Source: Gordius sp. MW1 | Lineage: Eukaryota > Nematomorpha > Gordioida > Gordea > Gordiidae | DNA: 64,000 nt | Assembly: GCA_964036665.1 (NCBI GenBank) | Contig: OZ038529.1 | Location: forward strand, 3,224,001 to 3,288,000 | Direction of reading: 5' to 3' | In this document: positions 10,538-23,095 of the stretch, one piece after another | How positions within the stretch are numbered: position 1 is the stretch's first letter | How the letters are laid out: each line of letters begins with the position of its first letter | Program-made: the position numbers and the translations under genes | Notes under the pieces: model-generated | What the model was told of the DNA's origin: nothing | The model's database searches: none | The model's input: only the letters and a program-made list of their open reading frames with translations

Positions 10538-12028
10538 TAGTGATGCGGAAAAACCGAGAAAAATCTCGGTCTCGTCTCGGTCTCGTCTCGAAAAACCGAG
10601 ACGAGACGAGACGAGAATTTGAAAAATGAAGTCGAGATCGAGACGAGAATTTTGATGTCGAGACGAGACGATACGAGATTTTCCCGGGGAGATCTCGACT
10701 TTTTATTGATCGTTAGATTTTAGTAAATTATTGTGTATTTTAATTTGCATGATTTACATTTAAGGTATTAAGTGTAGATCAATATGTATGGAATATATTT
10801 GATATTTAAAAAATTTCTAAGTGTATCAAATATTATATATTTTTGCAAAAAATTTAAAATTTGGCAATCATTTACCTAAGTATAGTAGACCTTTAGAGTA
10901 TGTGAATAATTTTATAATATATTTATCACATTTTTATTCATAGCATTATTAAATATTACAAAATGTTAGGCTTAGAATGAGTTCTGATGGAATAGTGAAT
11001 ACTACTAAAGCATATTTGAATTTCGCAGTTACTCATCCTGCATGATGCGGTAATTATAAATAGGTCGTCATCAGTTTGAATAATTAAACAAGTTAAGCTA
11101 AGGTGGCTCGAAATTTTTGAGCACCCGCCTAACGATTTGAAAAGTACAATAAAGTATTTAATGACACCGTAGTAAATTAAATCTTAAATTATGAGTTTTC
11201 TAGAAGTTTTTATTCTTCAACTAATAGTATACCTGCCAAATTTTTGAACCTTAATAAGACATGTGAATACATAGTTTTGTCATATGCATTACTTTTCACA
11301 TAAATGCTGGGTGGGCAGGTGCACATAAACTTACTATAATTATTGTGCAATATAAAATAAATACACGAACCTATACTGTCCAAGATAAATTACTATTTAA
11401 TGGCAAAGTTAGTTAGATTGGAAAGTAATTAATTAGAATACAAATTTGACTATAATGATTTTTGTCGTAAAATTAAATATGTGCACTTTGATTTAAAGAA
11501 GGATCTCTATTTGCTCAATTATGCAATTAAGTCAACTATAAGCGAACTTATAATTTTCTATGTCTATTTTAGTTAACAAACCCAGTTAATTTGATAAAAA
11601 TGATATAATTTGCTAGAACAATAAAATTTAATTTTCTATACTTTAAATTTATTTAAAATTTTTTTAGTCTGCACTTTCCATGGAAAATGTTATATATATG
11701 AATTAATTCATATAGATTATACTGTTAATGAGATGTCGTGTCCCGCTAAATCTTTAAAAAGTTTGCGTATTATAGCTTTTCAAAAAATATAAAATGCCAT
11801 TAGGATTTTTTAACATATATTTAATATTTTTAATAAAATAGGAGAAATTTTTATTTCGTATATATTTTATTTTAAAAAGTCGAGACGAGACGAGAATTCT
11901 CGTCGAGACGAAACGAGATCGAGATTTTTCTAGACCGAGACGAGACGAGATCGAGATTTTCATAATCGCTCCCGAGACGAGACGAGATTTTGTTCTCGAG
12001 ACCGAGACGAGACGAGATCAAAACACTA
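10538..12028. mobile_element. hAT-type element with GAGAC arrays, copy B
   Basis: It starts TAGTGATGCGGAAAAACC and ends CAAAACACTA, with the exact 8-bp duplication GGAAGGAG at 10530-10537 and 12029-12036. Removing the element and one duplication restores the Helitron reading frame (QKAGSLL to LPIPDRQHEF). Arrays of GAGACGAG words lie at 10560-10690 and 11880-12020. The interior (10700-11870) has no transposase. The right 725 bp are duplicated at positions 1-725. Confidence 0.92.
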
Positions 12029-12036
12029 GGAAGGAG

Positions 12037-12657
12037 GGACCCCGCTTTCTGGTAAATTTGGCCTTTTACTTTTAAAGGTGGACATGAATTGAGTTGTAAT
12101 AATATCTGCGCCAAACGACGTCATTTGGAAGCAGGAGTTGTATTTCCTCATGTTAGATAAGAAATGTTTAGAATCCGCAGTATAACCAGCAAGCAAATTC
12201 TTTCATGACTCTGAATGTTGTGTTATTTGAGGCACTAACTTTTCCAAAGGCGCTACACATACCGTTCTTTTCTCCAGCAAATTTTAGAGCATTGCAGTAA
12301 GGACATACAACGTTCATAGCGCCAATTACAACATGGCAATGCAAACTTTCAATATGAGAAGAGTTGCATGAAAATGCAACGCGGCTGAATGAGCGTAACT
12401 GTTGATTAGGTGTATGTGGCTCAAGCAAACTGGCTGAATTTTGTAGATTGGCTTGTTCATTTGTCTATTATTGAAGAAGAATGCGAGTACAAAAGCAGTG
12501 GGCACTCATCAAGTCTCAGAGTACGCACTGGATGCTTTCTATTTGAGTTCGTGTACGACGCCCTATCGTTAATCTTTTGCGACGCATGTAGGTCTAAAAG
12601 TAGATATAGCAATAGCAAGTCTATAGGAAAAAAATAATTTAATTTACTGTATGTCAA
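12037..12657 (-). pseudogene. Helitron Rep/helicase N-terminal remnant, copy 2
   Basis: Same content as 734-1365: VVCPYCNALKF, GMCSAFGKV, then LKVKGQIYQKAGSLLP in another frame. A 10-bp deletion near 12464 shifts the frame relative to copy 1 and splits the open stretch into 12168-12428 and 12457-12657. Both copies also share the stop after WLYCGF, so they were already dead when duplicated. Confidence 0.75.
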
Positions 12658-12869
12658 CTTATGTTATGGAGATATCATGTAATAATAATAACCGTACTGC
12701 TCAAAAAGACAAATCATATAAACATGTATTTAAACATTTGACTAAATTTAATTCTGATTTAATTTTTTGTACTTACAATATTAATAACTGATCTTCCTAA
12801 AAAGTCAAATTATAAAGACATCTATTTTAAATTTAAGCTTTATCATTATTGCCCCTCTCTCATTCCAAT

Positions 12870-13490
12870 CCACGAAGATAATATATTGGTATTAAATATG
12901 AAAAAACATATGCAAATATTACTTTCTTCCAAAAAAAGGGTGTACTAAATAAGATAGTAAATATAATGATTTCATTTTTTCATTAGCTTAACAAAATTTT
13001 CTCTAAAATATCTCTGCAAAATTTGGCTAGCTTTTATCCAATATAGTGGTATTAAAATATGCAAATATTACTTTCTTCCAAAAAAAAGGTGTACTAAATA
13101 AGACAGTAAATATAATGATTTCATTTATACATTAGCTTTTTCTTCCAAAAAAAATGTGTACTAAATAAGATGGTAAATATAATGATTTCATTTTTTCATT
13201 AGCTTAACAAAATTTACTCTAGAATCTGCAAAATTTGGCTAGCTTTTATCCAATATATTGGTATTAAATATGAAAAAATATATGCAAATATTACTTTCTT
13301 CCAACGAATAGCAGAAATATGTGAATGATTTGGTAGTTGTAATATTAATACTCTAGAATATCACTGCAAAATTTGGCTAGCTTTTATCCAATATATTGGT
13401 ATTAAATATGAAAAATCATATGCAAATATTACTTTCTTCCAAAGAATAGCAGAAATATGTAAATGATTTGTTAGTTATAATATAAAAAAA
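12870..13490. repeat. Imperfect tandem repeat in the Helitron leader, copy 2
   Basis: This is the counterpart of the array at 1560-2200, with the same TTTATCCAATATATTGG and TGTACTAAATAAGA motifs and only a few small differences. Confidence 0.7.
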
Positions 13491-13544
13491 ACTTCGTAAA
13501 AATAGCAAAAAAGCACGAAACGTGGGAATGTGTAACGACTTTAA

Positions 13545-15550
13545 TGAAGTTACTTTGTTTTATTCAAACGCCGAAATTATAAAAGTGTGGAACAAAAATT
13601 ACAGGACTGATTATACATGTGCGTATATTGGGTTTATAAAGTTGTTATAAAATTAATCATTTTTATTGGAAAATCGATAATCTTCTGGGAAGATCTAAAT
13701 TAATCAATGCGCTTCCATAAAGGATGATTATTATTCTGGGAAGATCTAAGTTAATCGATGCGCTTCCTTCAAGGATGATTATTATTTTGGGAAGATCTAA
13801 ATTAATCGATGCGTTTCCGTGAATGACGTCACTACAGATACTCTCTTCTCAGATACATTGGTTAATGTATCGATTAAGAGGAAATAAAAGGTGAATTATG
13901 TGAAATATTCGCGAAGTTTTTTTTTGCGGCCAATAAATCTATCTGCTCTTACGTGTCACTTTCTGTGGATTTCTAACCTCTATAGTTATTTCTGCTGATT
14001 GATTTTGTGTTTTGTCGGCGAGAAAAAAAATTTTTTGTGCAGTCGGAAGGTGAAGAAAGTGGGTTTTTGTGCAGGGTCGTTTTATGTGAAAAAAAGTGTT
14101 TCCGATAGGTTGTGTTTAATTTGTTATTTCGTTGTAATAATACTTTTTGTGGCCGTGTTTTGTCTTAGTTTTTCCACAAAATGATGTATTTGCATTTTTG
14201 ATCGTTGCAGTAACTCCGGTTGTTGTAAAAATATTCACCTAGAATTTGTAGATTGGCCACACTTCGTTAAAATATGATGGCGTATGTCGTGTTTGCGTAA
14301 TTGGCAAATGAAATCAGCCGGTGCCATTAGTCGTGTTTTTTTTTATTTGGATGCATCCTAGCTCCGGAATCGATTAGAAGTTCACGATTTGTGTTAATGG
14401 AGTGTTAATATGTTCGCCAACAAGGTTAGATAAAATTGTAAGTTGGTTAGGTTAAGGATGTGGACGTTTTTTTTAGTACGACAGCAAAGTGCAATCGAGT
14501 AAAAAGGTCCATGTGCGCTGCTTTCAGTTGCGATAAAAAATGATTTTGTTAGGCATGGTAAAGTTGTTGAGGTTGCCATTGTTTGCAGGTTAACTGAATT
14601 TAGTGGTGATTAATTTGTAAAATGTTGCCAAATAAAATATCGCTTTTGTTTACGAAGCCAACTAGTAAAAGTGTGTCAATGTTGTATGTAGGGAAGCTCG
14701 TCTGTCAAAAAGTTACATTGTATACTGTCATGAAAGTAGATGTAACGGTTGTTTTTCGGTGGCGAAATGCCTATGACGATAACCCATATTGTTTGACATC
14801 AATAATTGGTTCGGTGGTAGTAGTAGCGATGTATTGCAAATAACCCAGTTTTTCTGTATCATCTTCGGCTACATCCGCGGAGAGGGATTCCAATAAATAC
14901 GCATACTTTGCTTTTTTGGGAAATTATCCTTCTTGTTGTAAGAATGACGTCTATTAGGGCTATCCATATTTAAATATTCCTCGAGTGAAATTCAGGAAGT
15001 TTATGTATACTGATGATTCATGTTTTACAGTTTCCACAGGTGGGATATTCTTGTCCGAAATGGATGGGTCCGGGGTGAGAGATAGCAAGTCTTTTGTTTC
15101 CATTTGATTGACTTAACGAATTTCAAAGGAGGAGGTTAAGAAGGAAAAAAAAATATTATTTGCGAGTTATACCTAACTAGAAGTAGCGGGGGTTGGTGAA
15201 TATGTATAGAATATATATAGTTTCCCCTGATAAATCTGTTACTTGTCCTGAATATGTTCCTTGATGGCGTGATAATTCCACTTGCGGCATAGTTGTGTGG
15301 GTAGGGATTTTACAGTTTTATATGCGATCCCTTGAATGTAGAAAATAATACCAAAAGGTAGTGCTTGAGGGGGTTAGTTGGTGGAAGTTTCACCACTTTA
15401 ATAACTTTGGAAGTTACTATATTTTATTCAAACGCCGAAATTATAAAACTGTGGAACAAAAATTACAGGACTCATTATACATGTGCGTATATTGGGTTTA
15501 CTGGGAAGATCTAAATTAATCGATGCGCTTCCGTGAATGACGTCACTACA
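13545..15550. repeat. Direct-repeat-bounded segment, copy 2
   Basis: This is the counterpart of 2238-4266. Terminal blocks lie near 13550-13640 and 15410-15495, with three 50-bp units holding GGGAAGATCTAA at about 13686-13820. It is near-identical to copy 1 apart from small indels (for example near 15135 and 15310). Confidence 0.6.
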
Positions 15551-15768
15551 AATGTTTCTAAAAGCGCGCGTTATATTTATTTAAGTAAATGGTGATGTTT
15601 TACTGTATCGAGAATATTTATTTGTTACAGCTTTATACATTGTAAAAAAAACGGGCGTAGTTGAGTAAAAAATTGAGACACAAATGACAAAGCAATATTG
15701 GGAAAAAGTTTAAGGTAATTAGTAGTACCAAAACGATAAATAAGTATAAAAAATATAGTATAAATAAT

Positions 15769-15782
15769 CCGCTAGATGGCGG
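15769..15782 (+). promoter_or_regulatory. CTCF-like motif in Helitron 2
   Basis: CCGCTAGATGGCGG, the duplicated counterpart of 4482-4495, matching CCASYAGRKGGCRS at 13 of 14 positions. Confidence 0.35.
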
Positions 15783-16975
15783 TATAGACTACCAAAAAAA
15801 CAAGGTTACGGCTGTTGCAGGTCGATAAAAAGTATATATATACCATCTAGGATGCTAGGGCAATTATCTGACCAAATTTGGTGGCAATCGGTCGAGAACT
15901 TAAGGAGTTATTAGAGGACCGGAGTTACATTATTATATATATAGATAAACGATGATTGAAGTAAATGAAGGAAATTTCAATTTGCCTCGTAAAAGATAAA
16001 ATTTATCAAACTAATATTTTTAAATTATATTTAAAAAGTAAGTGGTAGTTCATTATCAATTAAAATTACATAAATATATATTCATAAATATTTACACTTG
16101 AATTAAAATTTATATCATAAAAAATTAAGTGGCATATTCCTATGTGAATAACCGTGACGAATAGTTGAAATATTATTGATTTGAAATCAATTTTCAACTT
16201 TTTCAGATTAACTTTAAAAATTAAATGGCCAGAAAGGATTTGAAAATTGTTTAATTTTTAAATTTTATATTAGAAAGGTTTGCCAATTTTATATGAGCTG
16301 TAAAATAAATTAAAAATCTATTTTTTAATTTAAAAAAAACACGCTGCTATTAAATATGTAAGATTTGTAAAAATAATGGAATTTAGAAAACTTTTGCACT
16401 ATAATTTTTTAAATAAATATATTTCCTCCGTCTATACTCAATGCAAATTTATATTTAAAGCCGAGCCAGGGTTTAAATTAATCTAGGATCGGGCCAAATT
16501 ATGACATTTTGATCAAAATTATATTTTAAATTTCATTTGTTTTTGTTGAGGTTATGGGTGTAGTATGATTTAAGTTTAGAGAGGCTAGTTATTTTGAAAC
16601 AATTTAGTATATCTGAAAAATTTTTTATACAGCTTTGTTAAAATAAAACGGCTACAGAATAATAAATTATAGCGCTTTTGGTAAAAAAATCTAAGAAGTT
16701 GATCATCGTGTAATTACTAAATCAATTTTATTTTACATTTATACAATAGTTTTAAATCTAATATCAAATTAAATACATTGGAAATTTATAAAAATATTTT
16801 AAACAAAATAATAATATTCAATCGCCTCTGATACTTCCTTTCTGTCCTCGTCTGCCAGTATTAAATCTATTAACAAATTAAAAAATCAATGTAAATGAAA
16901 CATTATAAAGTAATATTTTAAATTAAAAGCTCACCATAGCGAGCAAATTTTTATTATAAATATAATTTTTTGCCA

Positions 16976-17280
16976 TTATCCTCCCAATCTGGGTAGGACC
17001 TTCGTGATATTGATATCGAGACATGGGAAAAATTGATCTGTTTGTAAAAAGGGAAAAACTTTAAATTAAAGTAATTTATATAGAAAATTAAATTATCAAT
17101 ATAAATTTAAAATAAAGAAGAAAAAAATATTAAACTTAATATACCTTGACTGCGATAGGTTGCATGTTTAAAACGTTTAATGTAACAGTTCAAGCACTTA
17201 GAAACGCTCAAACATACATGGAATATGATGACCAAAATAATAAATATAGCCGCTTTAGCTCCTCCGATTAGATTTGACAT
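16976..17280 (-). CDS. Predicted two-exon small membrane or secreted peptide, U2
   Basis: Paralogue of 5695-5997. Exon 1 (17145-17280) begins MSNLIGGAKAAIFIILVII and ends CAAG/GTATAT. Exon 2 (16976-17037) follows the acceptor TTTTTACAAACAG and gives DQFFPCLDINITKVLPRLGG then stop. Length, phase and both splice borders match U1. Six exon 1 codons differ in amino acid and only one silently, while exon 2 differs only silently. This copy contains two extra Cys residues in exon 1. The peptide has an N-terminal hydrophobic segment and a basic middle. No known family recognised. Confidence 0.45.
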
Positions 17281-17899
17281 TAGTTTGAGTATAAAATTGT
17301 TGAAATGTTTTAAATAGAAACTAATATTCTATTATTTTTAGAATTTTAAATATGAAAGTAAAGTTAAAAATAATTAACCGTAAAAATAAGTTCTATAATG
17401 GAATAAAATTTGATTTTACTTCGAAAATTTTATAAGAAAAGATAAAAAAATATATGATTTATGCTTTAAACGTCTCACATTAGAGTTTATTTAAAAAAAA
17501 TAAATTAAAGCAAAATTGTAACTGCGTAAGGTCTAGTTTTTATTTTTTGGTTAATAACTTAAATTATTATTATTAAGTAAAAACGATGCTTTTATAGTTT
17601 TTGTCTAAATGCTCAAATTTTGATATTTTCAAGACGTCTTGATATTTATACAGTGATTAGCTTAAGTGTGCAATTATATAAACATACTAGCTGACCCGGC
17701 AAACGTTGTTTTGCTCTATACATTATTTCTAGAAAATACTATAAGTGTATGGGTATGTTGTTATGAATGAAATAAGAATGGAGCGTGGTGACAATGTTGG
17801 CCTATAAAATGACAATACATAATCATTTATTTGTTCATTCTTTATACTTTATTAAATCATTTTTGATACCTATATATACATCAAATTATAACGATTTAA

Positions 17900-19680
17900 A
17901 AATAACTCATCATCAATCTCTAAGTGCGATGGAGTGTACAATATTTTTGGGTAGTTTATCTTTAGCCAACACAATCAAACGGGATGGTTTACCCACGCGA
18001 GAACATGCCACGTATAGCTGTCCGTGGGAAAAGCATGATGTGCCCAAATCTAAGCCACAAATAGAAATCCTTTGACCTTGAGCCTTATTGAGTCATTGCG
18101 AACGCCAATCTAATTGGAAATTAAATACGTTAAATTCAATCGGCACATCTGTGGGAATTATAGGGATTCGTGGCAGCAATATATTTTTACCTCGCTTGCC
18201 ATTCAAAATGGTGACTTCGATAACATTTTTCATAAATTTTTTAATGACTAATCGTGTGCCATTACACAGCCGTGGTGGGTTTAAATTACGAAGCAAAACT
18301 ACCGGAGATCCAACCTTCAATTCTAAAAGGTGCGGTGGCATGCCTTACAAATCCATTGAATTCAAAAACTCAATTGGATAATTTACAGCTTCGTTTCGCA
18401 AACTGTATCGACAGATTTGTATGACACCAAGTCATTTGGCAACAACTGTTGTATCTTGGAATTTAAACCATTGACGTCCACATTTTTTGCTGACAATATT
18501 GCTCTTTCGGACATCCAGGCAATATTTTTGTAATGTGTATATAGATCTGGAAATATGTGGTCGATGAGAGTATTTTGCGAGTCGACGATTGTGCAAAAAT
18601 TTGACGGTAATTTTATGCATCCAGTATTTTCATACAAATCAGCTTTTCCATCACCAATATCCAACAGTTGTTTGATAATGCTTCAGCGGATGGATTTAAG
18701 CATATGAAGGCGCATGTTTAATTTCCGATCTAATTTTTCAACATTACGCCACAGTGACGAATTTTAAGCAAACGTTGATCTCATCAGCGTACGTTGAACG
18801 TGGAATGACGGGAAGTTGTCTGAAATCACTTGAAAGGAGTAACAGAGTGCCGCCAAATAGCTTGTCGTTATTTTTTTATATCCTTCAATGTCCTGTCCAA
18901 TGCCTCAAGGGAATGTTTGTGTGGTATGATACATTCATCCTAGATGATAACTTAACACCGTCATTGTATTGTGGCCATGAACGATTCTTTTTTTATGTTG
19001 CACACTGCCACTGGGTGGATATTCAGTGGCAGCTTAAATGCAGGTAATTCATTGTGCTCATTCAACAGAGCGTCAAGCTCGCTGACGATGTGCCTGGCAA
19101 AAAGTGAATCGAGGTTGTTGTAGCCGCAATGTGCATCAACGCGATTAGCGAGTGCGCGTTCGAAGTCGTCACCACCCATAAAGTAAATTTTTAAAAATTT
19201 ATAAGATTCGTTTGGCATCGGCAGCAATGAATACACTTTGTCAAAAACCTGGCCTTTTATTTTTAACGCTGAATTTAATTGTAGACCGTTTGAAGCATTA
19301 TTTTGAACTATTTCTGTTGCTCCGATCGATGTCATTTAGAAGCTTGAATTGAATGTCCGAATTGCCTCCAGGAGGCTAGAATCAGGATCCGTACCGATAA
19401 GGAATCGTGCAATGGTTCAGGTGGTGTTTCAATCTCCGTTAGTCGAACTTTTCCTGATGCGCAACACATCCCGGCTGACTCATTTTTATATTAAGTGCAA
19501 GACAATGCGTACATACCTTATTCATAGTGCCAATCCACTTAAGGGGGCGTAATATTCAACATCAGGCTCATACTGGAATGCTTGAAGGAATGAAGCCGAT
19601 ATGCTCGATGTACTTGTTGGCGTTGTTGGTCATTTGCTCTACCTGTGATTTCAAATCGGCGTAGTCCACTTGAGAGAAGG
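17900..19680 (-). pseudogene. Helitron N-domain/Pif1-like helicase remnant with internal deletion
   Basis: On the minus strand: an N-terminal domain (YKNESAGMCCASGKV near 19480, then LKIKGQVFDKVYSLLPMPNE and KFLKIYFMGGDDFERALA in 18961-19335). At about 19041-19047 it passes straight into helicase sequence (KLPLNIHPVAVCNIKKES, about 18985-19040). Next come DFRQLPVIPRSTYADEINV (18780-18850), CTIVDSQNTLIDHIFPDLY (18383-18664) and GSPVVLLRNLNPPRLCNGTR (18093-18341). These are Pif1-type helicase regions of Helitrons. Several frameshifts and stops break it. The HUH nuclease is lost entirely. Confidence 0.85.
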
Positions 19681-20402
19681 ATCCTTAGAATTGTAAGGGA
19701 TTTTATGTGCGATTGGTCTCAGAGGAAAGAGGAGTTAGAATATGTATAAAAATAGTTGCGGCAATATAAATAAAATACATAAAATATAAAAAACGAAATA
19801 AACCAAATAATAAAAATGAGTTATTTTAATATAAAATCGAGAGGATCTTCCAAAAGTTGCCGAAAATCCGCCAACGATGTAAAATCTTTGTGGCATAATC
19901 GTACATAATAAAAAGGGTGTGGATGTTCAGAGAGGTGGAAAACGTCTTTCTAACTACTAAAAATAAGTTAAAACCGTAAACACGAAGCGACCAAAGGGAT
20001 AAAAAATTTTAGAGTTAGAAAGGTTTTGTATTCGTTGATTTTCAGCCCCTCAGCAAAAAATAAAAAATTGCATTTTTTGGATGATATTCAGTCTTTTTAT
20101 CTTACATTATTATTAGGCAAAAGATCTTTCTTTTAGAACATCTTTTGAGAAATTTTCCTCTTTAAATATATTATTTACTGGGTATATATATAAATTATAT
20201 TTTAATTTCATGATTATTCATGTGCTTATATATATATATAGTAATTTTTTTATTTATATCAAAAATGATCCTACATTTGATTGTTTGCATGATTTAAAAG
20301 AAAATTTTATGGCTGAAAAGTATAAAGTAAAAAAATTAATATATATAATAAGTTAAGACCTGCAAATGCGGTTGAAGTTGAAGGAGAGACTTATGGTACA
20401 TT

Positions 20403-20490
20403 CATAGGCGTAGCCGCCATTGGAATTTGAGGGGGGCAATATTGATTTAGGGAGGGATAAAATGATATTTTATGAACTATTCAATTTCTA
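20403..20490. mobile_element. Partial CATGGGCGTAGCC-type MITE
   Basis: CATAGGCGTAGCC is followed by GAGGGGGGCAATATTGATTT and GGAGGGATAAAATGA, as in the left half of the complete copies. The right end is missing. Confidence 0.55.
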
Positions 20491-20787
20491 ATTAGATTGG
20501 CATTCGCAGTGACAATTAATAAGGCTAAGGTCAATAAATTTTTATATATATATATATATGTATTACCGGTGATAAATAATAATAAGGAAAAATGATTTGA
20601 TGTAATATTGAAATAAGGGTTTACAACAATTCCGATGTGCATTTATATTTCAATATTACACTAAAACAATTATTAATTACCCCACAATTATGTGGGCTAT
20701 AGAGTTTTATTCTTAACCATTATACAAGTAAACTTAATCAAAATTGCAATATCCATAATTTTAAAATTGGCAATGACAATGCAACAG

Positions 20788-21924
20788 GCGCGTAGCCAGG
20801 ATTTTTGGGGAAGAAAAATTTAAAAAAAATTTCGACACTTTTATTTAGATTCGCGTACTATTTATATTGCGAAACTTCAAGGGGCTACATAACCAGCCTT
20901 GGAAAAATCTCTTCTCTTCATTAATCAGAGCATTTACTATCGCTTTTATACCTTAAAAAAGGACATGGACCTTATACAATTTATTCAACTGGCAAAAAAT
21001 ACTATTATTTAGGTGAAATTAAATAATGGCGGAAACCAAAGCAAAATTATATGAGTTTGATCTGAAAAAATTCTCAAGTGGCTAATAAGCAAAATTATAC
21101 AGTCACTCAATCTGTTTACTTGACATAACAAGCTAATCCATTTAATCGATTTGTGGCCATAGTATTTCTTAAATACGGTTTCAACCTTTTAAGCGTCGAA
21201 AAACTTCCCTCATTAGTGCATGTAGTTATGGGAGACAAGCCAGTATGTATAAATGTGTGGTAACTTTGTTAATGAATTTAAATAGTCTTAAATGTAGAGA
21301 GTGCGTTCAGGGCATTTTTGGGACGAGTTGCCTCTGGCGTTTGGGACAACGCGATCCACAAATCAAATTATGCTTTTAAATTATCGTATGTTCCAATTAA
21401 ATCACTCGAATAAAATTCTGCCAAAGTATTTATTTTATTTTGTGTCTCAGGTAAAATGATTAGATTTTGTGGAAAGAGGATTTGGAAATTAGCTAAAACT
21501 TGTTTTTTATCTAAAAACCGTCCATTTAGCTGAACTGTAAAAGAGTCAAGCGACGGTATATATATTGTTATTTATAATATTCCTCGATAGATTAAGTTGG
21601 AACATTAATGCTGTAAGTTTGCTTATTAGCAACTCGAGGTTTTTTCAGATTGGTATTTTAAGAGGGCCAAAAATCTTGTATTTTCATAATTTACAATCAA
21701 GGTGGAAAATTTAATGGTGGAGTGCAAGCTTTTGGTCGAAAATTAAATTCTAAAAATTGAATGTATATATTATGTTTCCAGACTTTTATAAGTGTCTCAA
21801 AATCTTTTATGCAACTAAACTATAATATTTTAACTCATTTAATCTAATTATTAATCAGAAAAATTTTCAAATTTTGGTCAAGGGTGTATAAAATTCTCGC
21901 TTTCTCCCCCCTTGGCTACGTGTC
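20788..21924 (-). mobile_element. hAT element with transposase remnant, likely source family of the GGGCGTAGCC MITEs
   Basis: The left end GCGCGTAGCCAGGATTTTTGG and right end CCCCTTGGCTACGTGTC are related to the MITE termini (CATGGGCGTAGCCAGG). The flanks TGCAACAG (20780-20787) and TGCAATGG (21925-21932) could be an aged 8-bp duplication (6 of 8). It encodes the C-terminal end of an hAT transposase on the minus strand. It is nested in Helitron 3. Confidence 0.65.
21116..21560 (-). pseudogene. hAT transposase C-terminal dimerisation region, decayed
   Basis: The minus strand reads NEGSFSTLKRLKPYLRNTM then RLNGLACYVK and a stop at 21116-21118. This is the classic end of hAT transposases of the ZMYM-like group (hAT dimerisation domain: A/E.SFS.LK..K..LR..M...RL). 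Upstream remnants to about 21560 are out of frame. It gives the superfamily of the element at 20788-21924. Confidence 0.75.
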
Positions 21925-23095
21925 TGCAATGGAAAGATACTACAAAATGTTTTATATATTAGATAATGTCTACTTTTACAAATTCAGGTAAATTAAAACG
22001 TATCCGTTAAACCTTTAATCTTATGGAATGATCTTTAATAAATATATACAATTTTAATTTATTGCCGATTAAATTTTTTAAGCATACGACACGCATTTTT
22101 TATACACTTTTATTAAATAACTGTATATTCAAATTTTCAAAGCAGAGGATAAATACGCATTTAGTCATGAGGTTGCGTTTGATTGAAATTTTATTAAACG
22201 TCAAAACGTATAAACCAAAATAACTTGACCATCTTATTACTTAGAGCTTTGGAATTAAGTTTAAAACCTTTTCTCAGACCTACCAAATATTCGCAGAAAT
22301 TTTCATAAGAATCGGTCCAGCCGTTTCGGAGGATTTTAACTACGCACACCGTGACACGAGAATTCATATTAGATTTAAGAGAGAATAAGATGAAGCGAGT
22401 ATTTTTCAATTGCTTAGGTGTGTCTAAATAAAGTCTTGGTTTTTATAGAAAAATAAACGATGGTTGAAGGAAATGAGGGAAATTTAAATTTGCCTCGTAA
22501 AAGATAAATACAACAAACTAGTATTTTTAAATTTTTTTTAAAAAGTAAGTGGTAGTTCATTATCATTTAAAACTACATAAATATAAATTCATAAATATTT
22601 GCACTTGAATTAAAATTTATATCATAAAAAATTAAGTGGCATATTCCTATGTGAATAGCCGTGACGAATAGTAGAAATATTATTGTTTTGGAAACAATTT
22701 TTCATTTTTATATTAACTTTAGTTAAATGGCCAGAAAGGATTTGAACATTGTTTAACTTTTAAATTTTATATTTGAAAAGTTTGCCAATTTTATATGAAA
22801 TTTAAAATAAATTAAAAATCTATTTTTTAATTTTATTTTTAGTTCAAAGGGCAAAAAACACGCTGCTATTAAATTATGTAAGATTTGAAAATTGGAATTT
22901 AGAAAATTTTGCACTATAATTATTTAAATAAATATATTTCCTCCGTCTATACTCAATGCAAATTTCTATTTAAAGCCGAGCCAGGATTTAAATAAATCTA
23001 GGATCGGGCAAAATTATGACATTTTTGATCAAAATTATAATTTAAATTTCATTTGTTTTTGTTCAGGTTATGGGTGTAGTATGTATTTCGCTTCT

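Larger units (their letters stand above)
7430..15945 (-). mobile_element. Helitron 2, both termini present, interrupted by two hATs
   Basis: The minus-strand 5' end is at 15945 (TCTATATATATAATAATG). The 3' end is at 7430, reading GGGCGGACTCAGCTAG, so it ends in CTAG (a CTRR end) followed by T. The matching empty site is at 22453/22454, where TAGAAAA runs directly into TAAACGATGG. Total length is 8.5 kb including hAT insertions at 7678-8892 and 10538-12028. Coding remnants cover the N-terminal domain and the HUH Rep nuclease (9000-10529 and 12037-12657). The helicase half is missing, so it cannot be autonomous. Confidence 0.85.
17687..22373 (-). mobile_element. Helitron 3, complete termini, internally deleted
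   Basis: The minus-strand 5' end at 22373 is TCTAATATGAATTCTCGTGT, followed by GTTAAAATCCTCCGAAACGG and CTGGACCGATT, a pattern familiar from insect Helitrons. The 3' end at 17687 is TTTGCCGGGTCAGCTAG followed by T. Flanking A and T and the empty sites in U1 and U3 fix both borders. Length 4,687 bp, including an hAT insertion (20788-21924). Coding remnants (17900-19680) join the Helitron N-terminal region directly to helicase sequence, without the Rep nuclease. Between 19690 and 22373 no other coding region is evident. Confidence 0.9.
15946..22453. repeat. Tandem unit U2, split by Helitron 3
   Basis: U2 comprises 15946-17686 and 22374-22453, about 1.82 kb in total. It starts TAAACGATGATTGAAG and ends TAGAAAA directly against the first base of U3. 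The interruption is a 4.7-kb Helitron at an AT dinucleotide. U1 and U3 show the uninterrupted sequence there (TATATAAAC.TATTTAACAGAG). Confidence 0.85.
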
